Shown here piece by piece: positions 1 to 12,731 of a stretch of DNA of 64,000 bases. The DNA is from Anisodus tanguticus (Eukaryota > Streptophyta > Magnoliopsida > Solanales > Solanaceae), in assembly GCA_034509755.1 (NCBI GenBank), contig CM067547.1, forward strand, positions 46,774,859-46,838,858, written 5' to 3'. How positions within the stretch are numbered: the first letter of the stretch is position 1; every line of letters starts with the position of its first letter. The notes under the pieces are model-generated. The model saw only the letters and a list, made by a program, of their open reading frames with translations, was not told the origin of the DNA and searched no databases. Both the position numbers and the translations under genes were made by a program.

Positions 1-1260
1 TTCGATATTGATACCAACCCTTTGTATGATATAGATAATCATCTGTAAGGAGCGCGAGGACTTGTAGAATGATTGTAGTTTCATGGACAAGGTATGTTAA
101 GACTACTCTTCCTTCTCTTAGCATGATCAGAATGAAACGAACGTAAACGAACCATATCCATAACTGCTCCACTCTTAGATATGTTAGAGGTTGATGTTCT
201 TGACTTCTATATAACGATAGTGATATTATCTTATGGCATGTTGATTCTTAAAAGTAGGTTATGTTAATGATGTTAGTTCCATAATGTTAATCGGAGGTTC
301 AACGACCTTACGTCACTCCGATAGACTCAAATTGTCTTATTATCATTCATGAATTATACATTTATATAGATACCATGACCACATAAGCGTTATATACGCA
401 TATGCTATTTAATATATATATGGTGTATGGGAAAGGCAAAGGCGTTATATATGCACCACCACCTGATCAACTGGTATATAATAATGATTATGCCCATAGA
501 GGCTGATATGATACTATGAGATGCCCACAGAGGCTTGAAGGCATTATGTATGCATAAATATGTATGACCAGACATTATATACGCAGATGTATGATACTTA
601 TGCATATTCTGGCCCATAGAGGCACTTAGAGTACATGTTGTATTTTCACTACTTTACCGTGTAGTTGTACATTCAATTACAGTTTTAGCTTATGCTTCAT
701 TTATAACATTGTACATATTTATAGCTTCAACCTTACATAATCAGTACATCTCTCGTACTAATGTCCCTTTCCGGGGACACTTCGTTTTATGCCCACATGT
801 ACAGATAGAGATGCAGATGATTCCTCACAGTAGGTGACTCGACTCAACTGAAGGTTATCACACTCCTTTCTTCTAGAGTTGTCTAGTGAGCTTATAGGTA
901 TAATGTATATATATATATATATATAGTTAGATATGGCGAGGCCCTGTCCTGACCAATTGTTGTTATTATACTCTTTAGAGGCTTGTAGACAGTCGTATTG
1001 TGTATTTTGATCTTGTGTGGCCTTGTTGCCTCTTCATTAGACTTGTTATGTTTAGGTCGGTCTTGTCGGCCATATTGTATATTTATATGTATAGGTTTGG
1101 TATTTTCTGTGTGCATGTGGTTATGTCTCTGTTCAGCTAAGTACTTATCAAAAGTCTTGTTGTCCTATAAGTTGTTGAATATGTCACAGATGTCAGGGTT
1201 GGTATGCTCGGTCCTTCGGGCACCGGGTTCCATCACACCCTCCAAGGTTGGGGTGTGATA
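1..1260 (+). mobile_element. 5' LTR (partial) of Ty3/gypsy element 1
   Basis: Bases 1-1260 are a direct repeat of 10319-11552; by eye there are about 20 mismatches in the first 190 aligned bases, so the pair is old. The LTR end reads gtgata where the 3' copy reads gtgaca (CA to TA change), followed after a few bases by a primer-binding site. The missing first 864 bases or so, judged from the 3' LTR, lie outside the window. The short open frames inside (for example 998-1258) are LTR noise. A short TA run lies at about 905-926. Confidence 0.88.
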
Positions 1261-1264
1261 AAAT

Positions 1265-1276
1265 TGGTATCAGAGC
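1265..1276 (+). other. Primer-binding site, gypsy element 1
   Basis: TGGTATCAGAGC lies 4 bases after the LTR end. It is the usual plant retrotransposon site complementary to the 3' end of initiator tRNA-Met. It fixes the element on the plus strand and the 5' LTR boundary at about 1260. Confidence 0.85.
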
Positions 1277-2127
1277 AAGTCAGTCCTAGGAATGTCTACA
1301 AGCCGTGTCTAGTAGATTATTGCTTATGAGTGTGTTGCGCGCCACACTTATAAATAAGAGGCTACCGGGCATTTAAGATGTTACCTTTCTTGAAAATCTA
1401 AATCGCGCATTATAAGCGAAGTCATAAGTCAATGAATTCCTATATTTTCGTCTTGATTCTCTTTCCAATAAGCCGAGATCCAAGGAAAGTACTGATAGCA
1501 GAAATTTGGTCATAAATGCGGGAGAAGGTATTAGCCGACTGCCACCCGTTAATATGGATCCGAGGAATATAAGGACACTAGAAGGAAATGTGAGTTATTC
1601 TATGAAAGAAGATCTAAGAAGATCTATCTATGGAAGAAGATCCGTCGAAAGATTTATCTATGGAAGAGGACCCATCTGAGGCCCTAGAAGAATCGCCCTT
1701 CAGAGTGCCACCGATTCCAATTGTGTTACCAGATCATAGGAGGGCTCACATAATATAGAGGTCATCAATGCAATGGTCATTTCTGGTTGGGTTAGGTGTG
1801 AGTGGTATTGTGTATGCAACAACACCTCCAGTTATCTTTCCAGAGCAATGTCATGTTCAGATGCCCCCGCATGTTAGACCTTCCGAGAAGCCTATTATCC
1901 TGAAAGTCATTTAACCAAGGTTCGCCCATAATGAGTAGAAGCGAGGAAGAAGTAATCAGTAGACAGACCGAAATGTTTGGGATGAAAGCAGATACTGAAG
2001 GATTTATGTTGCGAGACGCTCTAGGGTAGAAATCAGGAAAGTACAAGAACATGTTGGAAGTAGTAGACCACGATGTCAGCAATGTGGAAGAAGACATGAC
2101 AGAGTATGTTTATCCGATATAGAGTTA

Positions 2128-2286
2128 TGTTCTGGATGTAGAGCCTTGGGACATAGGGCCAGAGAATGTCCTGAGAGATTTCAGTCGTTGCGCCATCAGT
2201 GTGGACAAGTGCATTATGGGCAATGCCCGAGTTATGTTGAGGAATGTTATTGGTGTGGGAGAAGAAGCCATAGAGTGTATAGATGC
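2128..2286 (+). pseudogene. Gag nucleocapsid zinc knuckles (gypsy element 1)
   Basis: Translation from 2128 gives C-SG-C-RALG-H-RARE-C, an exact CX2CX4HX4C retroviral-type zinc knuckle. A second, damaged knuckle follows (CGQVHYGQC, missing its first Cys pair). A third at 2245-2286 is again exact: C-YW-C-GRRS-H-RVYR-C. These knuckles bind genomic RNA in the Gag particle. Stop codons lie just upstream, so only the motif block is recognisable and the gene is dead. Three knuckles in a row is more than the single one of most copia Gags and fits a gypsy Gag. Confidence 0.75.
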
Positions 2287-2771
2287 CCGATATTAAGTCA
2301 GGGGGAATAGCAGGTCCCGATGTTACTCAGAGTTATGCAACTAATCGGGTATGTTGATAATTTTATTAAGAATAGTTGTGTTTATGCCTATGATTGGTCG
2401 ATTATCATTGATGTAGAAAGCGTGTCATACAGATGTATATAGACCCTAAATGGATAATAGGAGTGGAAGGTGGTAAGTGAAACTATAGTTATGTTCAAGG
2501 TTCTAAGTAAAATAACTTTGGAATCAACCATTTTTCTTGGCTACATATATACCCAACATCCTTAGACTCTGCAGTGTGAGTGATACCGGAACACATAAAA
2601 TATATGAACATGTGATCTAAAAGGGATATTCACGAGCCCAAAAAATTAATGAAAACCCTAGAAGAACGATAAGAAAATGGATTTCTGGGAATAAGTTACC
2701 TGAAGCTTTATTCGGAAAGCAGTTAAAGGAAAAGTGACGCAAAATGTTATACATAAGATAGTAACCCCAAT

Positions 2772-2791
2772 CCCCCCCCCCCCCCCCCCCC
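2772..2791. repeat. Poly-C tract (20 C)
   Basis: A run of 20 C within the decayed gypsy internal region. It accounts for the glycine run in a minus-strand open frame here. Its true length may be uncertain because such tracts are prone to assembly error. Confidence 0.9.
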
Positions 2792-4308
2792 AAGGGATAA
2801 ACTATTTAAGAAGACCGTGAGACAGAAGGAGTGTTGTCGGTCAACGACGAATGATATACCTTCCTTACCATAACAGTACATGTGTGGACGGCAGTAAAAG
2901 ATAGCATAATTTCTTATATTAAATAATGATAAATGGTGACTATGTGTGGGTGAACACAAGCACAAGTGTTATGACAATGTAATGAGGCCGAATAATGTTT
3001 CTCACACAAATAGATCGGTGGAAAGACGGTAATGGTAAGAATATCGATAACAGAAGTAGAGTGAGACTCCAAACAATATGATTATCATTAAAAGATAAGA
3101 ATATTAGTAAAGAAGTGGTACTTAATTCATCCGATCCAAAAATATAGTATCTGACGTCTATAGAAGATGGTACTGAGAATACATTAAGATGAGGAATCTT
3201 TAAAGAAATTTGAATCCATAATGTACAAGTTGGTTGACTGAATGGTGGATAGAGAAGGACTTTAATACCAATTAAGGGGAGGAAGCCCGAAAAAATGACA
3301 AGATTGAATCCAGACATGATTTGAATTTGAATATGTCAAGCCCTAGTTCCGCCAGGAATATCGATAAGACATTTAGGATATATGAGTGAAAGTAAGGACG
3401 AATGAAACCCGATGTGAGCATATGACGAGGTAATAAAGAATGTTCTAAGATAAACGATAAGGAGAAGAGCTAAAAAGAATAAGAGTAAGGGAACAAGAGA
3501 TGAGCGTGCGAGTAATGGTAAAATTTTGACTGTCGAAAGAACTAGAAACCTTACAAGAAGAATAATGCAATGGTCATAAGGTTAAGGACATTAGTTACAA
3601 AGAAGGCCGAAATCGAGAAATAGTGACAACATCGTTGACTCAAGTACGGTAACCACGAAGGAGTAAAGTAGATCAATACTTCGCAAAAGTAAATCCTTTA
3701 AGGAAAAAAGAGGTAGGATAACCCCTGGCATGAGCAATACTGAAAATAATAACATGAGTATGTTAAATACTTGCTTTTGGGGACAAGTGTACAAGGGATA
3801 CCCAACGAATGAATAGTCGAATATAACGTATATGGGATCTTGGAATTACAAGGGTCAAATATGCGCTCTTAGTACGAAGGAAATACTATTTTTGGAAGAC
3901 CATAAGTCCGGAGACAGTGAATATAGTAGTCGCTCAAGAGATAAGGTCAACAAAAGGAGAAACAATGTCAAGAAAGAGGGAATGTCTTATTTTTCAGTAT
4001 TTAACAAAAAAAGGGAAATTAAGGAAATTAGAAAGGTAATGATACGAATTGAGAAAGGATACTTGAGCAAGTATGGGATACAACCAAGGAATGATGAACC
4101 TATCTCAGAATGCATAGCATCGCCAAAGAAGTTTGTGAACTCAAGACGTTATGAGAAGCAAGAAGTTCCGACATAATAAACATAAAGATAACGGACCATA
4201 GGGTCATGTACCGTTGAAAAGCGAGGGTCGTTAGGAGAATTACAAGAAGGAACCACCCCCAAAGAAGTAACAAGTGGCCAGCCACAACAGAAACTGGATG
4301 ATACCCTC

Positions 4309-4316
4309 CTTGAAAC
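4309..4316. repeat. Left 8-bp target-site duplication of hAT-1
   Basis: CTTGAAAC, matched exactly by 7739-7746. An 8-bp duplication is the hallmark of hAT insertion. Confidence 0.92.
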
Positions 4317-7300
4317 TAGGGCTAGCCAGTGGTCCGGGCTTGGGACGGGGGCCGGGTATGGCGGGGTCGGGTCGGGGCGGGACAGGTGAAGGGGTCGGGA
4401 TCGGGGCGGATCGGGTCAGGCGGGATCGAGTTTGGCGGGATTTGCCGAAGTCCCGTCCCGATCCTGATCCCGTCGGAATCGGGGCGGGATCGGGATCGGG
4501 ATCCGGACGGTTTTTCCTTTTTTTTTAAATTATATATAAAAAAACTCAATAATTAAATAAGACAATATAGTGTAATAAAAATATCACAATGTTGTTTTTG
4601 TGCCTCTTATATTATTTAATAGATATATGATTTTTTTATAATACAAATACAATTGTCAAAATTGCAACTTTGTGGTGTTGTCCAAAAGTTGAAAATTACA
4701 TAATAAAATTGCAATTAAAAAAATTACATTCTGAAAAAAACCTGTTCTAGTTTCTTGATAATTTCCTGTGGTTCTTCGGTTGGAATTGATATTTGTTGGT
4801 CAAATTGATCCACGTCGCTTCCACCACCTTCGGATAAGATTTCGTTGTAGTTTTCATCTTCTTCTTCGTTGATCTCAGGTTGACCGCACCTTCTCCGCTC
4901 AGCTCGTATCTGATATCTGAATAATACTACAATCTCCAAGCTATCTCCGGCTAATGAGTGTCTGTGGTCTCCTGTTTGATATCTGTCTGCAGAAAAAGCG
5001 CTTTCAGATGCAGTTGATGACGCTTGAATGTTCAAAACATCTCGGGCCATCATTGAAAGTGTCGGAAAGGTCTTCTCATTCCCCCTCCAGTATTTCAGCA
5101 AGTCTTCACGTCCTTCTTCATTGAGAACTGCTTGGTACGGTACAGAACCCTGCAAAACAAAAATATTAAACTCGCTAATTTGGTTAGTAGCGGTACAACT
5201 GCACATTCTATTTCTGAGGCTTTCAATACTAACCGCAGAAACAACATGTCTTTTGTGAGGTTGTGTTGAAGAAGATGGTATGGAAGCCGGTAGGTTACTA
5301 GCATTTTCTTGTTGGTAAAACCTATATACTTTTTTGCATTGGTCTTCTACGCTAGACAACACTTCTTCTTTAGTTTGTTCAATATGTGGTGGGTGATTTG
5401 GATTTTTGAGACTTGGAGGTGGTAGTACTTCTATACAATCGTAAATAGTTTCAATAAGTGATTTAGTACCGTCTATTTTAATAGTCGGATTTAATACAGT
5501 ACCAATAATATAAATAGTGAGAATAGGAATAAAATATTTTTTTATTTTGATAAATATTTTTTTAATAGCTGCCATATAAGCTGGTTTTTTCATATATTCA
5601 CTGTAATAAAAATATTAGAGCTATATAAAACAACATAGTTGAAATAGTAGGATAATATATACCGGAAATTTTTTTGTTGCTTGAAAAAAATTCTCTAAAA
5701 ATACAATAAGTTCAAAAAATTTTACCCAATCACTATCTACAACCATATCAGCTGGATTTTGATTATGAGAGTTAAAAAATAAAGTTGTAGATTTTCTATA
5801 GTCATAAGCAACAAGTAGTTGGTCGTATAAAGAATTCCACCTAATGGGTACTTCTTCTAGAATTTTTCTATAAGGTAGTTGGCAATCGTGACAAGTATTT
5901 TTATATTCTTTTCTTCGTTGTATTCTATTATTTTTAAAAATAAAGTTTATAGCAAATTGTATTTTACTAAGAATGTCTTCAAAAAGTGATAGACCATCAT
6001 TTACAATTAAGTTATATATATGGCACGCGCATTTTATATGAAAATGATCTGGAAAAGATGGAGTTAAACTATTTTTTAAAATTGTAATAGCGTAATTGTT
6101 AGAAGAAGCGTTATCTAATGTAATAGTCATATTTTATCGGTTATTCCGTAATAATCGCACACTTGATAAATATTTTCTACAATTAAAGTATCAGTGTGCC
6201 TATCATCTATATATCTATACACTAAGATACATTTTTGTATAGACCATTTATAATCTATCCAATGACAAGTTACCGTTAAATAATCATGGTTGTTAGTACT
6301 ACGGCCTATATCAGAAGTGATAGACATTTTGCCATTAAAATGATATAATGAATAACGTAAATATTGTTGATATTCATGTGCGAATTTAAATACATCTCTC
6401 TTAACATTTGATCTAGAAAAACCGTTAAAAGCAGGATTATACATATCTCTAATATAATTAATAAAATCGGGAGATGAAGGAAATGAAAAAGGTAAACCCT
6501 CCACAGCAACTAATTTTGCTATTGCTTCTCTATCTCTATGTTTATTTTATTTAGGGCCTACAATTCCCCCCATCATAGGGTTAATTTGACCTTGTACTTG
6601 GTCCGGAACAGTATCAGTTTGTGAACCTTGTCCCGATGGAGCGGGCGTTTGCGCACCCGGTTTTGAAGCCTCGTATTGGGCATACCTAGCTGGATGAGCC
6701 CTTGCTACGTGTCTCATTAAACCCCCCGTCCCACCGTGACCTTTTCTAGTTTTAAATTTTAAAATATTTTTACAAATTTTACATCTAGCTACTTGATTCT
6801 CTACGTCCCTATCAAAAAATGCCCATGCATCTGATTTTAATGGTCGTTTTACTGGACCTCGTCTCATACTAGGGGGAATATGAGGTATTTCAGTTGAAGG
6901 TGCACTAGTGGGTGTGTTGTCATCAACATTAGTGGGTGTATCATCTAGATTATCGTCTAAATTAAAGTCTTCTTGAGTTCCAGAAAATAGCTCATCGTCT
7001 AAATCTAATGGTATTGTAGGAAAATGTTCAGTATCAACAAAATCATCCTGTATAGGAATATGATGACTAGAATAAGTACCCTTGCCCTTGTTGCCCCTAC
7101 TAGAAGAAGTCTGACCCCTACCCGTAAGCATACGTTTAAATCCTTCCATTATAAATTTATAATTATACTTATAAATAATTAAAGTAAATGAAATTAAGTG
7201 CTCTAAATAAAATAAACAGAGAATAATAATTTAATGAAGGAACGAATGTACCAAACGCCAACGTGTAATCGAGAGGTTGAAAATTGAAACTTTGCTCGAT

Positions 7301-7738
7301 TGGAAGATCCTCAAGCTAGTTGCCAACTTCACTCCCAATTCCCAAATGAATAAATAAAATTGAATATTTAGTAGACAATGTAGACTTGTAGAGAGATAGA
7401 TTGAGAGATTGTAGGAAGATTTGTGAGGAAGATGAAGAGAAAATGGGGTATTTATAGTTGGAAAATTGGGTTAAAGTGTAAATATAATAACTTATGGGTT
7501 AAAAATAAATATTAAGGGGTAGGGGGAGGGAGGAGGCCAAAAATGGTCGTTGGTGCAACGGTTATTTTTGCAAAAAGGGAGTTTCAGGCGGGATCGGGTC
7601 GGGACCGGGCGGGACGAGACATTGTCCCGTCACGGTTCGAGTCCCGATACCTCAATTTTTTTAACTACTCGGGTTCAGGGCGGGACCGAGGCGGTGTCGG
7701 TGCGGGACCGGGCCGATCCAGTCCACTGGCCAACTCTA
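4317..7738 (-). mobile_element. hAT-superfamily transposon (hAT-1), nested in gypsy element 1
   Basis: The 3422-bp element is bounded by terminal inverted repeats: left TAGGGCTAGCCAGTGG, right end reverse-complement TAGAGTTGGCCAGTGG. Perfect 8-bp duplications CTTGAAAC flank it. The subterminal regions (about 4330-4510 and 7575-7720) are GC-rich runs of CGGGATCGGG-like motifs on both ends, probably transposase binding arrays. A broken transposase gene fills the middle on the minus strand. The flanking gypsy sequence resumes on each side, so hAT-1 is the younger insertion. A deletion relative lies at 13919-15977. Confidence 0.93.
4724..7149 (-). pseudogene. hAT (Ac-like) transposase, broken
   Basis: The protein would catalyse cut-and-paste transposition. 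Reading from 7149 downwards: a start methionine, a low-complexity N-terminus, then a BED zinc finger (CKIC ... HVARAH) near residues 125-165. An in-frame TAA at 6547-6549 follows, after which the same frame continues with the conserved REAIAKLVAVEGLPF-type segment. A 1-base frameshift near 6127-6130 leads into the segment starting TITLDNASSN (catalytic region). A second disruption lies at about 5594-5660. The C-terminal dimerisation domain is clear at about 4890-5110 (KYWRGNEKTFPTL, ASESAFS). At least one stop and two or three frameshifts make it inactive. An intron could explain one break but not all. Confidence 0.88.
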
Positions 7739-7746
7739 CTTGAAAC
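7739..7746. repeat. Right 8-bp target-site duplication of hAT-1
   Basis: CTTGAAAC, identical to 4309-4316. Confidence 0.92.
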
Positions 7747-9441
7747 TGTAGGTAAATGAATTCTTTTTTATATTAGGAATTTGAGGAATGTCAAGACGAA
7801 ACACCCCGTCTAAAGGCTATTTAAAGGTATTGTAATATGGAGTAAAGGTAATAACGGAAACCTTATCAAGATCCAAGAATTAAGAATATCGACTAACGAT
7901 ACTCAAGAAGATTTGCCCTTGAAATTGAGATATTACATAAAGATTATTGAATGATCCAAGGATCGTTGTGGGCCATCACATTACCACTGGAAACTATTTT
8001 GGTTCGGGATATTTATACCTAAGTGACTTGTTAGTCCACATTATAACAACTAAATTTGTCTATACAATCGAAGTTTGGTAAAAAAATTATCTTGAAGGCT
8101 ATCTTAAGCCATTGTACAATCAAGGAACCAGTTCGAAAGAAGCTCTGAATATTCAGGATTTTCTTCAAACCGTCCTAAGATAACCAATGAAAAAATTAGT
8201 TCAGACCACCGGACCCAGGCAAAGAGTGAATTTATGGAACTTGAAAAAATTTAGAATAAGGATCGATGACTATTAAGCGATATATTACCAGATCGATAAA
8301 TAAAAAGCTATACACGGTAAAGGAGTAGGACTCTTATCAAATCACGAAAAAAGAAAGGAACCTGAAGTAACGATATCATATTTGAGGTAGTAAGTTATGA
8401 GAGAATACCTAGAATAATGAGGAGACATTTTAAGAGATTTGGTGTCAAGAGCAGGATTCAATTTGACTAGGGAGAAAGATTCAGTCTAAGTATATTCACG
8501 ATCATAATACCGAACTCAGTTGAGAAAGACAGCAACCAACAAGCAGAGTATAGTCCCAACCAGATACGCTTGTTTGAAAATTACTTCAAGTAAAAGTGGA
8601 AAGAGATTTATCGACGAAAGAAATTTTAAGACCAATAAGTTACTCGAAACTTATGTACCGTATAAGGATATTATAGAGAAATGAAGAAGAAGAATAGAGG
8701 AAGGATATAACCCTATTATTTTCATGTCCTCGACTTTGACAATCATCGTGCCATAATATTTCATCATCATCTTACTTATGTTTCATGCCTACAAACGCTG
8801 TCACCTAAATTCCATCATAAGACGAAAATTGTAATACAAAAATGAAAGACATAGCCTAGATGTCAAAATTCAATGTCAAAATTCAATTGCTCAGACAAAT
8901 TACAGCCACCGACAATTATGTAAAAGAAATGTACGATCGTGTGAAGATAGATGATGTACCAATAGTGTAATGTTAGTGTAGTTTGATCGGACGACAGGAT
9001 GAGATAGTCATTGGTCCGAAAGAACTCTGCCATAATGGTCAAAGAACCTAAGGACCGCTACACTCGAATGTTTCAAATTCTAGTTTCATGTTAGTATTTG
9101 TGTGATATGATCCCTTTATTCCTATTCGGTTTACTAAAGTTGGACCATGTACCTTATTTACATAATATTTCTAAAATGAATGTATCAAGGGTAACTCGGA
9201 TGTTAGCAAGAGAATGTTAAGGTAAGTTATGGCGGAACTCTCTCTGATTATTATAAATATAAGCGGTCGTGTGAGACCAATTTGATGTTGTTTTGCTATT
9301 ATATCGCCTTGTGTGGTGTTGGATGTTTATTTGGGATATTTAACAGGTTTTGGATAGCCCTGTTTACAAGGAAACTCTGCCAAAATTTCCGGAAAACTTG
9401 GAAAGTTAGAACATCTTCAACATTCGCAGATAAATATTTCT

Positions 9442-9454
9442 AAGGGGGGAAGGA
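9442..9454 (+). other. Polypurine tract, gypsy element 1
   Basis: AAGGGGGGAAGGA lies directly before the TG of the 3' LTR. Purine-rich primers for plus-strand DNA synthesis sit here in LTR retrotransposons. Confidence 0.8.
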
Positions 9455-11552
9455 TGTTACACATCCTAGTTTCACATTTCGACGTGTCGTCAATGTCTCG
9501 TGAAGAGTTACGACCTTATGGAAGGGTAATGAAGGTTTACAACTTGTTTATTGAGGTATCAGAGTGTTTGAAAGTTAAACGAATCGAAGAAAATATGTTT
9601 CTACAAAATCGGAAAAAGTTTCAATTTGACCGAAAGATTGACGGACCGTCAAAATTTGAAGGACCTTCAAAATGGCCAATATGATCCGTCAATTTTTATG
9701 AGAATTTGAAGTTGCAGATCTGGATTTGGCGGACCGTCCTTTTGAGCCGGTGGAATTTTGTTTCGAGTTTAAATTGGGTTGTGCTAATTGGGGACTTAAT
9801 TTTTTATCAAACCCAGTTCCTAAATTCTCCCCAAACCCTCCCCAAGGTACTATTTCATCTCAAGACCAATCCAAGCCAAAACCCACAAGATTTACGTGAT
9901 AAACCTCGTGATTATCGTGAGAATTGTCGTCTCCTTGTGGGACTGATTTTGGAAACCCTTGGAAATAAAGTACTCTACTGTTTCGAGGAGATTATAATGT
10001 GTAAAGATAAGTTTTATCCTCCTCTACCTATTCTTATGATTAATTGATGGTTTAGGAGTAAGTTGTGAAAGGATTTTCTTAATAAAAAGTTGTAAACTTG
10101 TGGAATCATTGTGGTATGATTTGTTGGACTATTTTGATTAAAGTATGAGTTGAAATGGATAACCGAACTGATTGTATACGTTATGCACTAAGGAAAGTAC
10201 GGTTTGAAGGATTGTGGGATCAAATTTCATAAATTTTCCATCTAACAGAAGCCTAAAGAATCATATATGTTTAAAGTTGTCTAAAAGATGCCTAAATAAG
10301 TTTCTCTAAAGAATTTGGATTCGATATTGATACCAACCCTTTGTATGATATAGATAATCATCTGTAAGAAACGCAAGGACTTGTAGAACGATTGTAGCTT
10401 CGTGGACAAAGTATGTTAAGGCCACGCTTCTTTCTTTTGGCATGATCAGAATGAAACGAACGTAAATGAAAGATATCCATAACGGCTCCACTCATAGATA
10501 TGTTAACGGCTGATGTTCTTGACTTCTATATAATGATAGTGATCTTATCTTATAGTCTGCTGATTCTTCAAAGTAAGTTATATTGATGATGTTAGTTCCA
10601 TAATGTTAATCGGAGGTGCAACAACCTTACGTCACTCCGATATATATATATATATATATATATCATATATATATAATATATATATATGTTATATACGCGT
10701 ATGCTATATGATATGTATATGTGTTATGGGAAAGGAAAAGGCATTATATATGCACGACCACCTGATCAGCTGATATATGATAATGATTATGCCTAGAGAG
10801 GCCGATATGATACTATGGGATGCTCACAGAGGCTTGAAAGCGTTATATTATATTTGTATGAAGATGCATTATATACGCACATTTACAGTACTTATACATA
10901 TTCTGACCCATTGAGGTACTCAAAGTACATGTTGTATTTCAACTACTTTACCGTATAATTGCACATTCAGTTACAGTTTCAACATATACTTAATTTATAG
11001 CATTGTACGTATTTATAGCTTCAACCTGACATATTCAGTACATCTCTCATACTGATGTCCCTTTTCGGGGACACTCGCATTTCATGCCCGCAATTACAGA
11101 TAGAGATGTAGATGATTATTCACAGTAGGTGACTCGACTCAACTGAAAGTTGTCATTCTCCTTTCTTCTGAAGTTGTTTAGTGAATTGATAGGTATGATG
11201 AGTATGCATATGTATATAGTTGGATATGGCGGTGCCCTGTCCTGACCAGTTGTTGTCGTTATACTCTTTAGAGGCTTGTAGACAGTAGTGTTGTGTATTT
11301 TAGTCTTGTGTTCCTTTGTCGGCCTCTTCAGTAGACTTGTTATGTTTATGGCGGCCTATGTCGGCCATGTTGTGTGTGTATGTATATGTTGGGCCTTTTA
11401 TGCGTGCATGTGGTTATGTATTTGTTCAGCTAAGTACTTATCAGAAGTTTAGTTGGCCTATAAGTTGTTGAATATGTCACAGATATCAGGATTGGTACGC
11501 TCGAGCCTTTGAACACCGGGTGTCGGCCACCTCTCATGGTTGGGGCGTGACA
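9455..11552 (+). mobile_element. 3' LTR of gypsy element 1
   Basis: A 2098-bp LTR starting TGTTACACATCC and ending GTGACA, preceded by a polypurine tract. Its last 1234 bp repeat bases 1-1260. The target duplication cannot be tested because the other end is off the window. Open frames at 9454-9684 and 9706-10047 are LTR sequence with no recognisable domain. Confidence 0.9.
10640..10690. repeat. TA-rich microsatellite in 3' LTR
   Basis: About 50 bases of TA repeats with a few interruptions. The matching part of the 5' LTR (about 320-420) lacks this expansion, so it arose after insertion of the element. Confidence 0.85.
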
Positions 11553-11947
11553 CATGATCTTTAGGGTCTTCTTATATAGTGATGGTCGCATGGCTGCTTC
11601 ATTTGAATCATGAGTGATAGGATGAGATTGTGAATATCAATTGTTCCTTTGATTGATATTCCAGAGACTTGCACTAAGATAACCCAAGGGATTTTGTCCT
11701 CTATCAAAGATATGTGTGATCCTTGATTGCAATGTCCAGATTCTTCTTGCATTCTTGATTGATGTGATGATGAGCCTTTCATTGTCTGATTGATATGCTT
11801 GAACTACTTGCTGCTTAATTGAGGTTTGGAGATCTTATTTTTCCTTTCTCGGCACTCGTCAGTGATTTGCGTGGTACTGGATTGAGATCCTACGAGTTTA
11901 CATGTTAGATTTTTTTCTTTTTGGTCTTCTTCCAAGTCGATGAACAC
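11553..11947. other. Unassigned sequence between gypsy element 1 and hAT-3
   Basis: About 395 bases with no domain I recognise. A 73-codon minus-strand open frame (11561-11782) shows no family signature. It may be host intergenic DNA. Confidence 0.4.
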
Positions 11948-12731
11948 TAGGGTGGAAAAATCAAACCCAACCAAATCCGTCCGACCCGCCCAACCTATCC
12001 GGTATTTATACGGGTTGGATCTTGACCCGTTTGTTGAGTTGACCTAACGGATTGAACCCAAAATGACTCATCAAACAATCAGGTCAAAATGGATTGAAGT
12101 AGCGTAATTCGCCGGGTCAAAATATAACCCAACCCAAATAAACAAAGCATATTAAAACAGAAACTCAATTTAGCAAATATTACTTTGTGCTTGTGGAAGG
12201 ATATTTGTAATGCATGAAAATAAGGCTAATTGAAATAAAGATAATTATCATTACCATCCATTTTCTCTCGCTGCTCTCAGTCAACTTCTCCTTTTGCATT
12301 GCTTTTTTATATATTACACATTTTCACATATTTTTAAGTATATGTAATATATAGTTCTCTTTATATATGTATAATATTTTCTTAATATAATTAACCAACG
12401 TGAAAAATTTAGTGTTAAGATTTGAAATTACCATCATGCAACCATATTTGTTTACATTCCAAATCATGCCTACATGAGAGATTTCAAAGTCTACAGTGGT
12501 AATGATAATTCTCAAAGATGAACCTATCAATGATTTCAGTTCATACCGTTTAAATGGGGGAAGTTTGGATTATGTTGAGCGGATTGGGTTATGACATGTT
12601 ATTTGATCCATCTTGACCTAATTCATTTTGTCCTAAGCCAACTTTGAATAGGTTAGGTCTTGACCCAGTAATTAATTTGATCCGTTTTGATCCATTCAAA
12701 TTTAACTCAATCCGTTCATTTGTCACCTCTA
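11948..12731. mobile_element. Probable non-autonomous hAT element (hAT-3)
   Basis: The left end TAGGGTGGAAAAATCAAACC and the reverse complement of the right end, TAGAGGTGACAAATGAAC, form an imperfect inverted repeat of the hAT TAGGGGTGGC type. Both ends are rich in AACCCAACC/GATCCGTT-like subterminal motifs. No transposase is present in the 784 bp. The 8 bases on each side (ATGAACAC and ATACTCGT) match poorly, so the boundary or the superfamily assignment is not proven. Confidence 0.5.

Larger units (their letters stand above)
1261..9454 (+). mobile_element. Internal region of gypsy element 1 (decayed gag-pol)
   Basis: This is the sequence between PBS and polypurine tract, about 4.8 kb once the nested hAT (4317-7738) is removed, the size expected for a chromovirus gag-pol. 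No open frame longer than about 125 codons survives. The only confident domain is the gag zinc-knuckle block at 2128-2286. The sequence around 9000-9100 has the feel of an integrase C-terminus but I cannot align it well. LTR start TGTTAC and the general layout fit the Tekay/Del group of chromoviruses (inference). Confidence 0.7.

Noticed and set aside
1265..1276. Possible tRNA gene because of tRNA-like complementarity
   Set aside because: Only the 12-base primer-binding site is present; there is no cloverleaf, here or at 36507, 25450 or 55662.
4274..4556. Gly/Arg-rich and Pro-rich open frames on both strands
   Set aside because: They read through the GC-rich subterminal repeats of hAT-1 and are not genes.
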